From: Methylovulum sp.
GTDB lineage: Bacteria > Pseudomonadota > Gammaproteobacteria > Methylococcales > Methylomonadaceae
Length of the DNA: 64,000 bases
Direction of reading: 5' to 3'
NCBI GenBank assembly: GCA_028712695.1
Contig: JAQTQZ010000013.1
Span: 34,525-98,524 of the forward strand
Part shown: one piece after another, positions 25,941 through 32,891 of the stretch
How the letters are laid out: every line of letters starts with the position of its first letter
How positions within the stretch are numbered: position 1 is the first letter of the stretch
Notes under the pieces: model-generated
What the model saw: the letters and a program-made list of their open reading frames with translations, nothing else
The model's database searches: none
What the model was told of the DNA's origin: nothing
Made by a program: the position numbers and the translations under genes

Positions 25941-26027
25941 GCCGGGGTGGCGGAACTGGTAGACGCGCCGGATTCAAAATCCGGTGATGGTGACATCGTG
26001 CCGGTTCGATTCCGGCCCTCGGTACCA
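25941..26027 (+). tRNA. tRNA-Leu(CAA)
   Basis: An 87-base type II tRNA. The acceptor GCCGGGG pairs with CCTCGGT (two G-U pairs), the discriminator is A and CCA is encoded. The anticodon stem CCGGA/TCCGG holds loop TTCAAAA, anticodon CAA. The long variable arm (GTGATGGTGACATCGT) identifies leucine, and the T-loop is GGTTCGATTCC. The 3' end is the attachment site of the element that follows. Confidence 0.96.
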
Positions 26028-26107
26028 AACATGAGTACAGAGCCGTGCAAAGAAGTACATAAACCCGCAAGCCGCAAGGCTTGGCGGGTTTTTTATTGTC
26101 CAGCGAA
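26012..26107. repeat. attL-side direct repeat
   Basis: From the tRNA T-arm through the downstream terminator this ~95-base stretch is repeated at 29600-29698 with a few differences, including one missing G in the second copy (CTCGGTACC versus CTCGTACC). It marks the left end of the integrated element. Confidence 0.85.
26062..26094 (+). terminator. Terminator downstream of tRNA-Leu
   Basis: A stem AACCCGC/GCGGGTT with inner CC/GG pairs is followed by six T. The same hairpin, with a perfect stem, lies in the attR copy (29649-29681). Confidence 0.8.
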
Positions 26108-26140
26108 ATACAGCGAAATCCCATAACATACACGCCAAAC

Positions 26141-26157
26141 AGTGACACAAATCGTGA
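26141..26157. repeat. 17-base direct repeat, copy 1 (candidate integrase or excisionase site)
   Basis: AGTGACACAAATCGTGA recurs exactly at 29521-29537. Both copies sit just inside the element ends, where arm-type recombination sites are expected. Confidence 0.6.
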
Positions 26158-26203
26158 TACAGGCTAATGTAGCCTAAAAACGTATCACAAATAGAGGCAT
26201 GAA

Positions 26204-26674
26204 ATGGCGGAAAAACTCAATAAGGACGCGGTTTACAGGGCAGCTAAGCCAAAAGACAAGGATTACACTATCAATGATGGTGGCGGCTTAGTTTTGTTGG
26301 TGAAATCCAGCGGCGTTAAAACTTGGCGGTTCATTTACCGGATTGCAGGAAAACAAAACAGGCTAGGGGTTGGCGCATATCCAGACACCCCATTGGAGGC
26401 CGCACGGCGCAAAGCCGAAGAAGCCCGCGCACAAATCGCCAACGGCATAGACCCCAGCGAAACCAAAAAACAAGCCAAGCAAGCCAAGCAAGCCACACAA
26501 GCTGATGCTGAGAACGCGAACCGGAAAGCGGCGGGCTTGCCTATCATTGACAGCTTTGCAGATATAGCGCGGCAATGGCTGGACTCAATAGCCCATTTGA
26601 CCAGCGCAACCACCCACATCAAGAAAACAAGCCGAATTGAACGCTTACGACCCCACTTTCCCCAAGCCGATTAA
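26204..26674 (+). pseudogene. Tyrosine integrase, N-terminal remnant
   Basis: The first ~150 residues match the N-terminal arm-binding domain of P4-type integrases: LNKDAVYRAAKPKDKDYTI, DGGGLVLLVKSSGVKTWRF, RLGVGAYPDTPLEAARRKA and GIDPSETKK. The core-binding domain begins (FADIARQWLDS) but then the frame runs into sequence of another gene and stops. The catalytic domain with Arg, His and Tyr is missing, so it cannot recombine. The KQAKQAKQATQ tract reflects a short DNA repeat. AGAGG precedes ATG 26204. Confidence 0.85.
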
Positions 26675-26753
26675 ATTAGGTTCGCGCTCTATTGGCTTTT
26701 TGGAATCCGAAGTTCAGACGTGGCTTGATTCGCTAAAAGCGACGCGGGTTTGA
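26612..26753 (+). pseudogene. alpA: AlpA/excisionase-like regulator, C-terminal remnant
   Basis: Read in the frame offset from the integrase remnant, this gives ...DPTFPKPIKLGSRSIGF then LESEVQTWLDSLKA and a stop at 26751. That is the C-terminal half of AlpA-type helix-turn-helix proteins, which normally start around 60 residues long. The N-terminal half is gone: a deletion joined the middle of the integrase to the middle of alpA. No function is expected. Confidence 0.7.
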
Positions 26754-26756
26754 ATT

Positions 26757-26909
26757 ATGGAAAAATTAGGCACCACCCACGCAACGAACGCGGGCAGCAA
26801 GGCAAAGCAGAAACAACACCGCCATTTTACCTTAACAACCGCCCGCATAAAAGCGATAGCATTGTGGCTAACGCCGTTCATTCAGGCAATGGGGGCGTTC
26901 CATGTCTGA
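26757..26909 (+). CDS. Small hypothetical protein of the element (50 residues)
   Basis: A 50-codon frame whose stop overlaps the start of the Toprim primase by eight bases, as expected for a translationally coupled satellite gene. The C-terminal half (FTLTTARIKAIALWLTPFIQ) is hydrophobic and could be a membrane helix. I do not recognise the family. Support is the position and overlap only. Confidence 0.5.
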   Translation: MEKLGTTHATNAGSKAKQKQHRHFTLTTARIKAIALWLTPFIQAMGAFHV

Positions 26910-27759
26910 AAAATTCAAAAGTATACAAGATGCAATCAGATCGGAGGGCATGACCCCGCCCGACATATTCCAAACAGGTAAAATAATTGCCTTTGCAGGA
27001 CAAGGCAAGCCGCCAACCAATAAGGCCGCGCGGTGTTTTTTGTTCCCCGACGGGCGCGGCGGGTGGTTCATGGACTACATCACTGGACTTTTCCAAACTT
27101 GGCAAGCCAAGCGCGAAAGTCCGTACACCGAACAGGAACGCCAAGTTTTTAAGGCACAATGCCAACGTGACCGCGTGGCGCGTGAACTGGCGACCGCTAA
27201 AGACCAGCATGAAGCCGCCCTAAAAGCCCGCAAACTCTTCAAACGCGCCATTTTTGCCGATGCCAAAAATCTGTATTGCTATGGCAAGAAAATACAATCA
27301 CACGGGGCAAAAACAGGCGATTCTGGCAGCTTAAAGGGCGTGTCGATCGTCCCCCTGTATGACGAAACCCTTAAATTGGTGAATTTACAATTTATCCAAC
27401 CAGACGGCACGAAGCGGTTTTTAAAGGGCGGCAAGAAAAGCGGCTGTTTCTGGTGGCTAGGCAAAAAAACCAGAATCATATTAATAGCCGAAGGTTTCAG
27501 CACATCGGCAAGTTTATACGAAGCCACCGGCAACCAAGTATTCATTGCCTATGATGCGGGCAACCTATGCAACGTTGCCAAGATCGTAAGGGCGAAAAAC
27601 CCTGATGCTGAAATTATTATCATGGGGGACAATGACGAGAGCGGAGTAGGGCAAGAGGCGGCAAAACGTGCGGCATTGGCTTGTGGCGGCAAGTATTTAA
27701 TCCCCGCAACTGTAGGCCACGACTGGAACGACTCCATTAATTGGGAGGCAACCTTATGA
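26902..27759 (+). CDS. Toprim-domain primase-like protein
   Basis: A 285-residue protein with a Toprim nucleotidyl-transfer fold in its C-terminal half: LIAEGFSTSASLYEATG (residues ~193-209, catalytic Glu), then IIIMGDNDESGVGQEAA (~234-250, DxD-type metal site). The N-terminal part has PDGRGGWFMDYITG, as in primases of phages and satellites, though no cysteine zinc ribbon is seen. The next gene's ATG overlaps its stop (ATGA). It would prime replication of the element; whether it still works is unknown since its partner is truncated. Confidence 0.85.
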   Translation: MSEKFKSIQDAIRSEGMTPPDIFQTGKIIAFAGQGKPPTNKAARCFLFPDGRGGWFMDYITGLFQTWQAKRESPYTEQERQVFKAQCQRDRVARELATAKDQHEAALKARKLFKRAIFADAKNLYCYGKKIQSHGAKTGDSGSLKGVSIVPLYDETLKLVNLQFIQPDGTKRFLKGGKKSGCFWWLGKKTRIILIAEGFSTSASLYEATGNQVFIAYDAGNLCNVAKIVRAKNPDAEIIIMGDNDESGVGQEAAKRAALACGGKYLIPATVGHDWNDSINWEATL

Positions 27760-28259
27760 TTAATTTGGATGCCGCCATTGCCCCGATTGTCCCGCCAAGT
27801 GAAGCGGCACTCAACCGCCAACAAGATGAGGCGGCTATACAGCGATTAGCAACCTTATCACCAATGGACTATGACCGTGTGAGGGGGGACGAAGCCAAGG
27901 CGTTGAGGGTGAGGCCAGCCACCCTTGATAAACAAATAGCCGCACACCGGAAAGAGTCACAACCAGATCAGGAACAAGATATTTTCACCGTTCCCGACCC
28001 GTGGCATGAGGAAGTCGGCGCGGCTGAATTGCTCGACGGGATCGCCAACACCATTAAACGTTTTATAGTCTGTCCTGACGAAACGGCGGACGCGGCGGCT
28101 TTATGGGTAACTATGACATGGTTCATCGACGTGGTTCAAGTTGCCCCCTTGGCGGTCATAACCGCACCGGAAAAGCGTTGTGGTAAGTCACAATTGCTAT
28201 TCATCCTTGGCAGGCTGGTGAATCGCCCCTTGACGGCAAGCAACATAAAGCTTAAATGA
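27756..28259 (+). CDS. Phage-type primase/helicase, truncated after Walker A
   Basis: 167 residues from the ATG that overlaps the Toprim stop. The N-terminal region (RVRGDEAKALRVRPATLDKQI) and the segment ICVP-like to TAPEKRCGKSQLLFIL resemble the start of DUF3631-type helicases encoded next to Toprim proteins; EKRCGKSQ near residue 142 serves as Walker A. The protein ends 20 residues later, so the Walker B and rest of the motor are missing. Deletion within the element is the likely cause. It cannot be an active helicase. Confidence 0.75.
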   Translation: MINLDAAIAPIVPPSEAALNRQQDEAAIQRLATLSPMDYDRVRGDEAKALRVRPATLDKQIAAHRKESQPDQEQDIFTVPDPWHEEVGAAELLDGIANTIKRFIVCPDETADAAALWVTMTWFIDVVQVAPLAVITAPEKRCGKSQLLFILGRLVNRPLTASNIKLK

Positions 28260-28420
28260 CCACCAATATTATTCAATTTCCAAAAATTGCAGACGAAACA
28301 CCAGACAGCGCCGCCTTGATGCTTGCGAAGGATGCCATTGATAAATTAACCGATGAAGAAGCAGACGACCTGTTTAGTTACTTATGGGCAATGGGTTATG
28401 GTGAGGTATTAAATGATTAA
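28256..28420 (+). CDS. Small acidic hypothetical protein (54 residues)
   Basis: Its ATG overlaps the stop of the truncated helicase (ATGA). The sequence MTTNIIQFPKIADE and LTDEEADDLFSYLWAMGYGE is acidic and likely helical. I do not recognise it. The chain of four-to-eight-base overlaps between successive small ORFs in this stretch supports real coding. Confidence 0.5.
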   Translation: MTTNIIQFPKIADETPDSAALMLAKDAIDKLTDEEADDLFSYLWAMGYGEVLND

Positions 28421-28433
28421 GCAGGGGCAACAC

Positions 28434-28595
28434 ATGACCGAATTACCAGAGTTAAGCAAATCACCGTCAAAAGCTGAAATAGTGGCCTGGTACGCGGCGG
28501 CGGAAAAAATAGTCCATGAAATTATGGCTGAAGCAAAGCCGAAAAAATCAGCTGCAAAAAAAACATCCGTTCAATGCTCAACGGCTAATCCATGA
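28434..28595 (+). CDS. Small hypothetical protein, paralog of the one at 28755 (53 residues)
   Basis: ATG 28434 is preceded by AGGGG at ideal distance; an earlier ATG at 28413 lacks this. The sequence LPELSKSPSKAEIVAWYAAAEK aligns with LPEISEASTRAEMVEWLAAAHK of the gene two places downstream, so they are duplicates. The tail is Lys-rich (KPKKSAAKKTS). Its stop overlaps the next ATG (ATGA). Function unknown. Confidence 0.55.
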   Translation: MTELPELSKSPSKAEIVAWYAAAEKIVHEIMAEAKPKKSAAKKTSVQCSTANP

Positions 28596-28762
28596 ATGAA
28601 GCAATACCGGATTTAGGATTAATGTCACCAGCTCAACGGTCGGCATGGTTCAAAGCCAAAGAGAAAGCAGGGGATATTGAAATAATGCGGTTGGCTGCAA
28701 AAAAATACCTGTTCAAGGTTAGGCGGCTAATCCATGAAAAACGGACAGCACAGCATGATTAA
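28592..28762 (+). CDS. Small basic hypothetical protein (56 residues)
   Basis: It begins inside the stop of the gene before (ATGA) and ends eight bases inside the next. MSPAQRSAWFKAKEKAGDIE and KKYLFKVRRLIHEKR make it basic and helical. No family recognised. It separates the two paralogous small proteins. Confidence 0.45.
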   Translation: MNEAIPDLGLMSPAQRSAWFKAKEKAGDIEIMRLAAKKYLFKVRRLIHEKRTAQHD

Positions 28763-28907
28763 GTTGCCAGAAATAAGCGAAGCTAGCACCAGGGCAGAAA
28801 TGGTTGAATGGCTCGCTGCGGCTCACAAGCTGAATAATGATTTATGGGCTAAGGCCATAGCCAGAGATAAGTTGAAGAAAGCACAGCAACCCCGCACCCG
28901 TGGGTGA
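28755..28907 (+). CDS. Small hypothetical protein, paralog of the one at 28434 (50 residues)
   Basis: Starts at ATG 28755, overlapping the preceding stop by eight bases. MIKLPEISEASTRAEMVEWL aligns with the gene at 28434 (shared LPE-S, AE-V-W and AAA-K positions). Probably a helical protein; a DNA-binding or capsid-hijacking accessory role would be guesswork. Confidence 0.5.
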   Translation: MIKLPEISEASTRAEMVEWLAAAHKLNNDLWAKAIARDKLKKAQQPRTRG

Positions 28908-28952
28908 AATACAAAACATTACAAAACCTTACTTTTTTAGGATAAAAACATC

Positions 28953-29372
28953 ATGGCAGAATTAAAGCCCGTACAGCTCGAAGCGGCGTTATTGCTCGCT
29001 ACCGGCGCAACCATAACGGCAACGGCTGAAAAGGCCGCTACCACTAGGCAAACAATACACCAGTGGCTTAATTCAGATTATGAGTTCATAGCCTACATTA
29101 ACCGGCTGAAAAAAGAGAACACCGAGGCGGCAAGGGCGGCTATCCAGTCGGCGGCAGTCCTTGCGGTTGAAACCATAGCTTCTATCATGAAAGATTCAGA
29201 TAATGACGCGGTTCGCCTGAGTGCCGCTAAAGAAGTGTTGGCAATGGCAGGGTTAACAAAAGATACGGCAGCATTGCTTAATCGTGGCATTGGCGAAACC
29301 ACCGCGCATGAAGTGAAAGAAAAAATCGATAAAGCCGCTAAATTTAAGGAGCAAATGGCGGCGTTCGATTAA
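28953..29372 (+). CDS. Helix-turn-helix protein, terminase small subunit-like
   Basis: 139 residues. The N-terminal part, LATGATITATAEKAATTRQT then IHQWLNSDYEFIAYIN, is a helix-turn-helix of the kind found in phage terminase small subunits and related phBC6A51-type proteins. The remainder is helical (ARAAIQSAAVLAVETIASIM, AVRLSAAKEVLAMAGL). AGGATA precedes the ATG. No terminase large subunit is present, as in satellites that redirect a helper phage's packaging; this role is inferred. Confidence 0.7.
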   Translation: MAELKPVQLEAALLLATGATITATAEKAATTRQTIHQWLNSDYEFIAYINRLKKENTEAARAAIQSAAVLAVETIASIMKDSDNDAVRLSAAKEVLAMAGLTKDTAALLNRGIGETTAHEVKEKIDKAAKFKEQMAAFD

Positions 29373-29430
29373 GCACACCAGAAAAATTTAATCACTGACC
29401 CCACGGGCGCGGGTGTGATGCTTAACCAAG

Positions 29431-29457
29431 AAACCGGCTAATTATGTCGGTTTTTTT
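29431..29457 (+). terminator. Terminator at the right end of the element
   Basis: AACCG and CGGTT arms separated by 11 bases, followed by seven T, 59 bases after the last gene of the element. Confidence 0.75.
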
Positions 29458-29520
29458 GTGCCTGGAATATCGGCAAGTGTTGCGGGTGTTTTGCCGAAAA
29501 CAGGGGGCAGAAACCAAAGT

Positions 29521-29537
29521 AGTGACACAAATCGTGA
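29521..29537. repeat. 17-base direct repeat, copy 2
   Basis: Exact copy of AGTGACACAAATCGTGA at 26141-26157, about 75 bases inside the attR repeat. Confidence 0.6.
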
Positions 29538-29599
29538 CATGGCACAGGTGTTGTTGTTTTTAGTTGTTTAAAATCATTATGTTATAAGAAAATTCAATA

Positions 29600-29698
29600 C
29601 CGGCCCTCGTACCAAATTTAGGTTCAGAGCCGTGCAAAGAAGTACATAAACCCGCTAAGCTGCAAGGCTTAGCGGGTTTTTTATTGCCTAACGAAATA
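29600..29698. repeat. attR-side direct repeat
   Basis: It carries the last ~17 bases of the tRNA T-arm/acceptor region with one G lost, then the same ~75 bases as downstream of the tRNA, including the hairpin terminator (29649-29681). It ends the integrated element. Confidence 0.85.
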
Positions 29699-30041
29699 CC
29701 TAATAGCGGCACACTTGCGTAAGTTCTTAAACCCCTGCCCTTATAAAATAGGGTGGCAATGTCTCAAATTCAGTAAGGTTTAATTCTGTTAAACGGGTAA
29801 TAATGATTAATAGAATCATCTTAAGCGCTAGCTATTGTGCTCTTTGATGTTCTTCTTGTATGTATTAAACCTCCTGTTGAATTGTCACGAAATCGTAAAC
29901 AAAACTTCATTTCTTTGTCATGGAAGAGTTTTACTCTTGAATGTTAGAAGCAAATACAACAATTAAAACACGAATTCGACGCTGTTCTTGGGGGCAAATC
30001 GTCGATTGCTTTGTTAGAACATTCATCGAGGGGATAGGCAA
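29699..30041. other. Non-coding stretch before the PAP2 gene
   Basis: I see no coding frame, RNA gene or strong repeat here. It is AT-rich and should hold the promoter of the PAP2/glycosyltransferase pair; GAGGGGATAGG just before 30042 is the ribosome site. Confidence 0.5.
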
Positions 30042-30563
30042 ATGAAATTACTTCTTTCTATACACAAATACGATGTATTTATGTTTACCTGGTTGGCCAA
30101 TGCTAGGATACATGGCACTTTGACCAGAATTAGCCGACATTTGTCTAAAACAGGCGATGGACAGCTTTATCTATTGATAATGTTTGTTGCATATTTAAGT
30201 GAAGGCTTTGTGACGCCTTTTTTACAAACTATTCTGTTGGCTTTTATAATTGAAAGGCCGGTTTATTTTGTGCTTAAGAATGGTTTCAAGCGAAACCGGC
30301 CGGAAGCAGCGATAAAAAACTTTCGGAGTATTATTACCCCTTCGGATAAGTTCAGTTTTCCATCTGGGCATACATCTGCGGCATTTATGATGGCTACTCT
30401 GCTAGGATATTTTTTTCCGCCGTTAATGATCCCGCTTTATTGCTGGGCCGCTTTAGTTGGGTTTTCGCGCGTGGTGCTAGGTGTGCATTTCCCAACGGAT
30501 ACGCTGGTGGGTGTTATTTTAGGTATCAGTGCAGCATTTTTTAGTTTAGGACAGATTATATAA
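30042..30563 (+). CDS. PAP2-family membrane phosphatase
   Basis: A 173-residue integral-membrane lipid-phosphate phosphatase. The three catalytic motifs are present: KNGFKRNRP (residues ~80-88), PSGHTSAAF (~107-115) and SRVVLGVHFPTD (~147-158). About five hydrophobic helices surround them. Possible substrates are undecaprenyl pyrophosphate or phosphatidic acid-type lipids. GAGGGG precedes ATG. The stop overlaps the glycosyltransferase start (TAATG), so the two probably act on the same lipid pathway. Confidence 0.9.
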   Translation: MKLLLSIHKYDVFMFTWLANARIHGTLTRISRHLSKTGDGQLYLLIMFVAYLSEGFVTPFLQTILLAFIIERPVYFVLKNGFKRNRPEAAIKNFRSIITPSDKFSFPSGHTSAAFMMATLLGYFFPPLMIPLYCWAALVGFSRVVLGVHFPTDTLVGVILGISAAFFSLGQII

Positions 30564-31603
30564 TGAAAATTTTTTATGGCGTTCAAGGTACAGGTAATGG
30601 GCATATAACTCGGGCAAGGGTTATGGCTAAAGAGCTTTATGCGGCAGGTCTTGATGTTGCTTTTCAGTTTACCGGACGCCCGGCGGACAAGTATTTTGAT
30701 ATGGAAATATTTGACGGCTATCAGATACGTAGCGGCCTGACATTTAACACGGATAACGGCCAGGTCAATTATCTGAAAACGGCGCGTGATATAAAGCTGT
30801 TCACTTTTCTCAGCGACATAAAAACACTGGACTTATCTGGTTACGATTTGGTTATCAGTGATTTTGAGCCCGTTACGGCATGGGCTGGTAAACGGCAGAA
30901 AAAAACCGTTTTGGGTATTGGGCATCAATATGCGTTTAACCATAACATTCCTAGGGCGGGCTCAGATCCTATCGCCAATCAAGTAATGAAGTATTTTGCG
31001 CCTGCTAATATAGGTGTGGGTTTGCACTGGCATCATTTTGGCCAGCCAATTTTACCGCCAATTATCGAAACGCCCGAGACGCCAAAAAATATTATCAAAA
31101 ATAAAATCATTGTTTATTTGCCATTCGAAAATCAAAACGAGGTTATCCGTATCTTAGCCCCGTTCGAAAATTTCGAGTTTCATATTTATTCCCCAGAAGT
31201 GGTGCCTTCTAAATACGAACATATCAAATGCAATCCGCTGTCACGGGACGGTTTCCAAAAAGATTTGTACGATTGTGCTGGGATTATCAGTAATGCAGGG
31301 TTTGAGCTTGCTAGCGAAGCCTTGCAATTAGGCAAAAAAATTCTTGCTAAACCGTTGCATTCACAAATGGAACAAATTTCCAATGCTGAAGCGTTAAAAG
31401 AGTTAGGTTATGGGCACACAATGCGTGATATGGACATATCAGCCATTGAGCATTGGCTGCATGAGAATCACGCCACCCATATTACCTATCCAAATGTCGC
31501 CAAGCTATTGGTGCAATGGATAGTGGACGGCATGCCTCCGATGGAGGCGGACTTTATCGAAAATATTTGGGATACGGTGAACGTATTAAAAGTTGAGTTG
31601 TAG
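30563..31603 (+). CDS. MJ1255/VC2487-type glycosyltransferase
   Basis: A 346-residue GT-B-fold protein. The N-terminal GVQGTGNGHITRARVMAKEL and the later GIISNAGFELASEALQLGKK plus KPLHSQMEQ are the signature of the MJ1255/VC2487 group of putative UDP-sugar transferases related to MurG-like and UGT enzymes. No membrane segments. Donor and acceptor are unknown; pairing with a PAP2 phosphatase suggests glycolipid or polyprenyl-lipid work. Translation is coupled to the PAP2 gene by a one-base overlap. Confidence 0.85.
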   Translation: MKIFYGVQGTGNGHITRARVMAKELYAAGLDVAFQFTGRPADKYFDMEIFDGYQIRSGLTFNTDNGQVNYLKTARDIKLFTFLSDIKTLDLSGYDLVISDFEPVTAWAGKRQKKTVLGIGHQYAFNHNIPRAGSDPIANQVMKYFAPANIGVGLHWHHFGQPILPPIIETPETPKNIIKNKIIVYLPFENQNEVIRILAPFENFEFHIYSPEVVPSKYEHIKCNPLSRDGFQKDLYDCAGIISNAGFELASEALQLGKKILAKPLHSQMEQISNAEALKELGYGHTMRDMDISAIEHWLHENHATHITYPNVAKLLVQWIVDGMPPMEADFIENIWDTVNVLKVEL

Positions 31604-31632
31604 TTTACAGTTTAAGCTGCTAACCACCCGTT

Positions 31633-32030
31633 TTGCAGAATTCAGGACACCCTCATATTTACCTGACCAAAGCTGGAACAGCCATTCTACTGGGTTTTGG
31701 TGCGGCACGATTTGCGATAGGGCAACAGAGCCAAACGGTCTACATTATCTTCACAGCCGGTTTTGCCCCCTTTGAGCAATATCTCCAAAAAGCGGGCGAA
31801 CTGCTGGGGCCGTGGACGGATATTTATGCTTATGGCGCAACCTTATATGCTATCACCACTGGGATTGCCCCCAGGCAATGCCATTAATCGCCATCAACAC
31901 GATACGCTGCTGCCCCCCATCCAAATCATCCCAGCCTTAACCCCGCAGTTCAGTGACGCGGTGATGGCGGCTTTGACGCTAGACCCTAAGCAACGCCCGG
32001 GCCTACGGCTACGTGGGGGGCGTCGTACAC
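31633..32030 (+). pseudogene. Serine/threonine protein kinase, frameshifted C-terminal remnant
   Basis: Two overlapping frames together read as the C-lobe of a bacterial Hanks-type kinase. The first gives LGFGAARFAIG (the DFG aspartate is replaced by Gly), then TAGFAPFEQY, then GPWTDIYAYGATLYAITTG. A shift near 31870, in a run of C, passes to the second, which reads LPPIQIIPALTPQFSDAVMAALTLDPKQRP. The N-lobe, with the ATP-binding lysine and the catalytic HRD loop, is absent. This is a dead relic, and nothing upstream supplies the missing part. Confidence 0.8.
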
Positions 32031-32097
32031 CGCTCCACTAACGTTACGCTTCCTGTACTCCTTCAACGTCGCTACAGGCGCAAAGCCCAGCCATTCT

Positions 32098-32673
32098 GTG
32101 CGTTGTCCTCATTGTAAGTCTCTTAACAATGCCGCCTCTGGACAGGTTTACAGCCAACTGCGTTGCCGGCGATGCGGCAAAATGATGGCTGACAAACCTG
32201 TGCAAGCTAGCTCACCAGTCCAATGGGCAGCATTGGTGACGCTCTTTCTGATGATAGGATGGGCACTAATGAAGCCTGGAAACGAATCAACAGCGCGACC
32301 GGCGATTGCCATCCCGCCCTCGCAGGCGACCGCGTCCGATCCAACACCGGCAAACCAAACCATAATTGGAGCCGAACCTGAAACCCCTGCGGTGATCGAA
32401 GCAAACGGCATTGGAACAACCGTTAGCCAAGAAGAACCTGCAATGATCACCGTCCAAACACCGGTTATTCCAAGCTATCCCGGACGGATAGCGCCGCGCC
32501 ATCGCCATCCAGGATTTTCACCGCACAGTAGGCCGCCTGAATCTGCGCTTGAGGGTTGTCGGGGAAAACAGCGGGGGGACGCATGTGAAGACAAGAACCG
32601 CCCCGGTGATATTAGAGGTGTTTGCCATGCGCCTAGAGCGGATGATGATTTGGCCTGTGTGCCTATTAGATAA
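32098..32673 (+). CDS. Hypothetical zinc-ribbon and single-membrane-helix protein, possibly degraded
   Basis: 191 residues. The N-terminus MRCPHCKSLNN...LRCRRCGK has two CxxC pairs, a zinc-ribbon pattern. One membrane segment follows (WAALVTLFLMIGWALM, residues ~43-58), then a Pro/Thr-rich linker. The last third is rich in Arg and Cys and looks out of frame; in another frame DNA from ~32490 reads RTVGRLNLRLRVVGE, suggesting a late frameshift. It follows the kinase relic and may be part of the same decayed locus. Low certainty that the full frame is expressed. Confidence 0.35.
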   Translation: MRCPHCKSLNNAASGQVYSQLRCRRCGKMMADKPVQASSPVQWAALVTLFLMIGWALMKPGNESTARPAIAIPPSQATASDPTPANQTIIGAEPETPAVIEANGIGTTVSQEEPAMITVQTPVIPSYPGRIAPRHRHPGFSPHSRPPESALEGCRGKQRGDACEDKNRPGDIRGVCHAPRADDDLACVPIR

Positions 32674-32891
32674 GCCTGTAAGATGGGATGCTTAAAAAAA
32701 CAAGTAAAAAGTGTCCACTATCGGCATCTGCGCTTTGGAATGATGGCTGTGGCTTATCCGTTGGCATCTTAGTTTTGGTGATAGGCCGAAACCCTGTCTA
32801 ATTTCACCTCAAATTTAGCTTATTTTCTTTTGCCAGACCCTCCCAATCAGCAGGCTAAAATAGAGTTTGCCAAACCCCCACTCAACTTATC

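Larger units (their letters stand above)
26028..29610 (+). mobile_element. Decayed integrated element (phage satellite-like) at tRNA-Leu
   Basis: About 3.6 kb between the direct repeats. It has an integrase remnant next to the tRNA, an AlpA remnant, a Toprim primase, a truncated primase/helicase, several tiny overlapping ORFs and a terminase-small-subunit-like gene. This order resembles P4-like or phage-satellite elements. Integrase, AlpA and helicase are all incomplete, so it has lost autonomous excision and replication. Confidence 0.85.
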
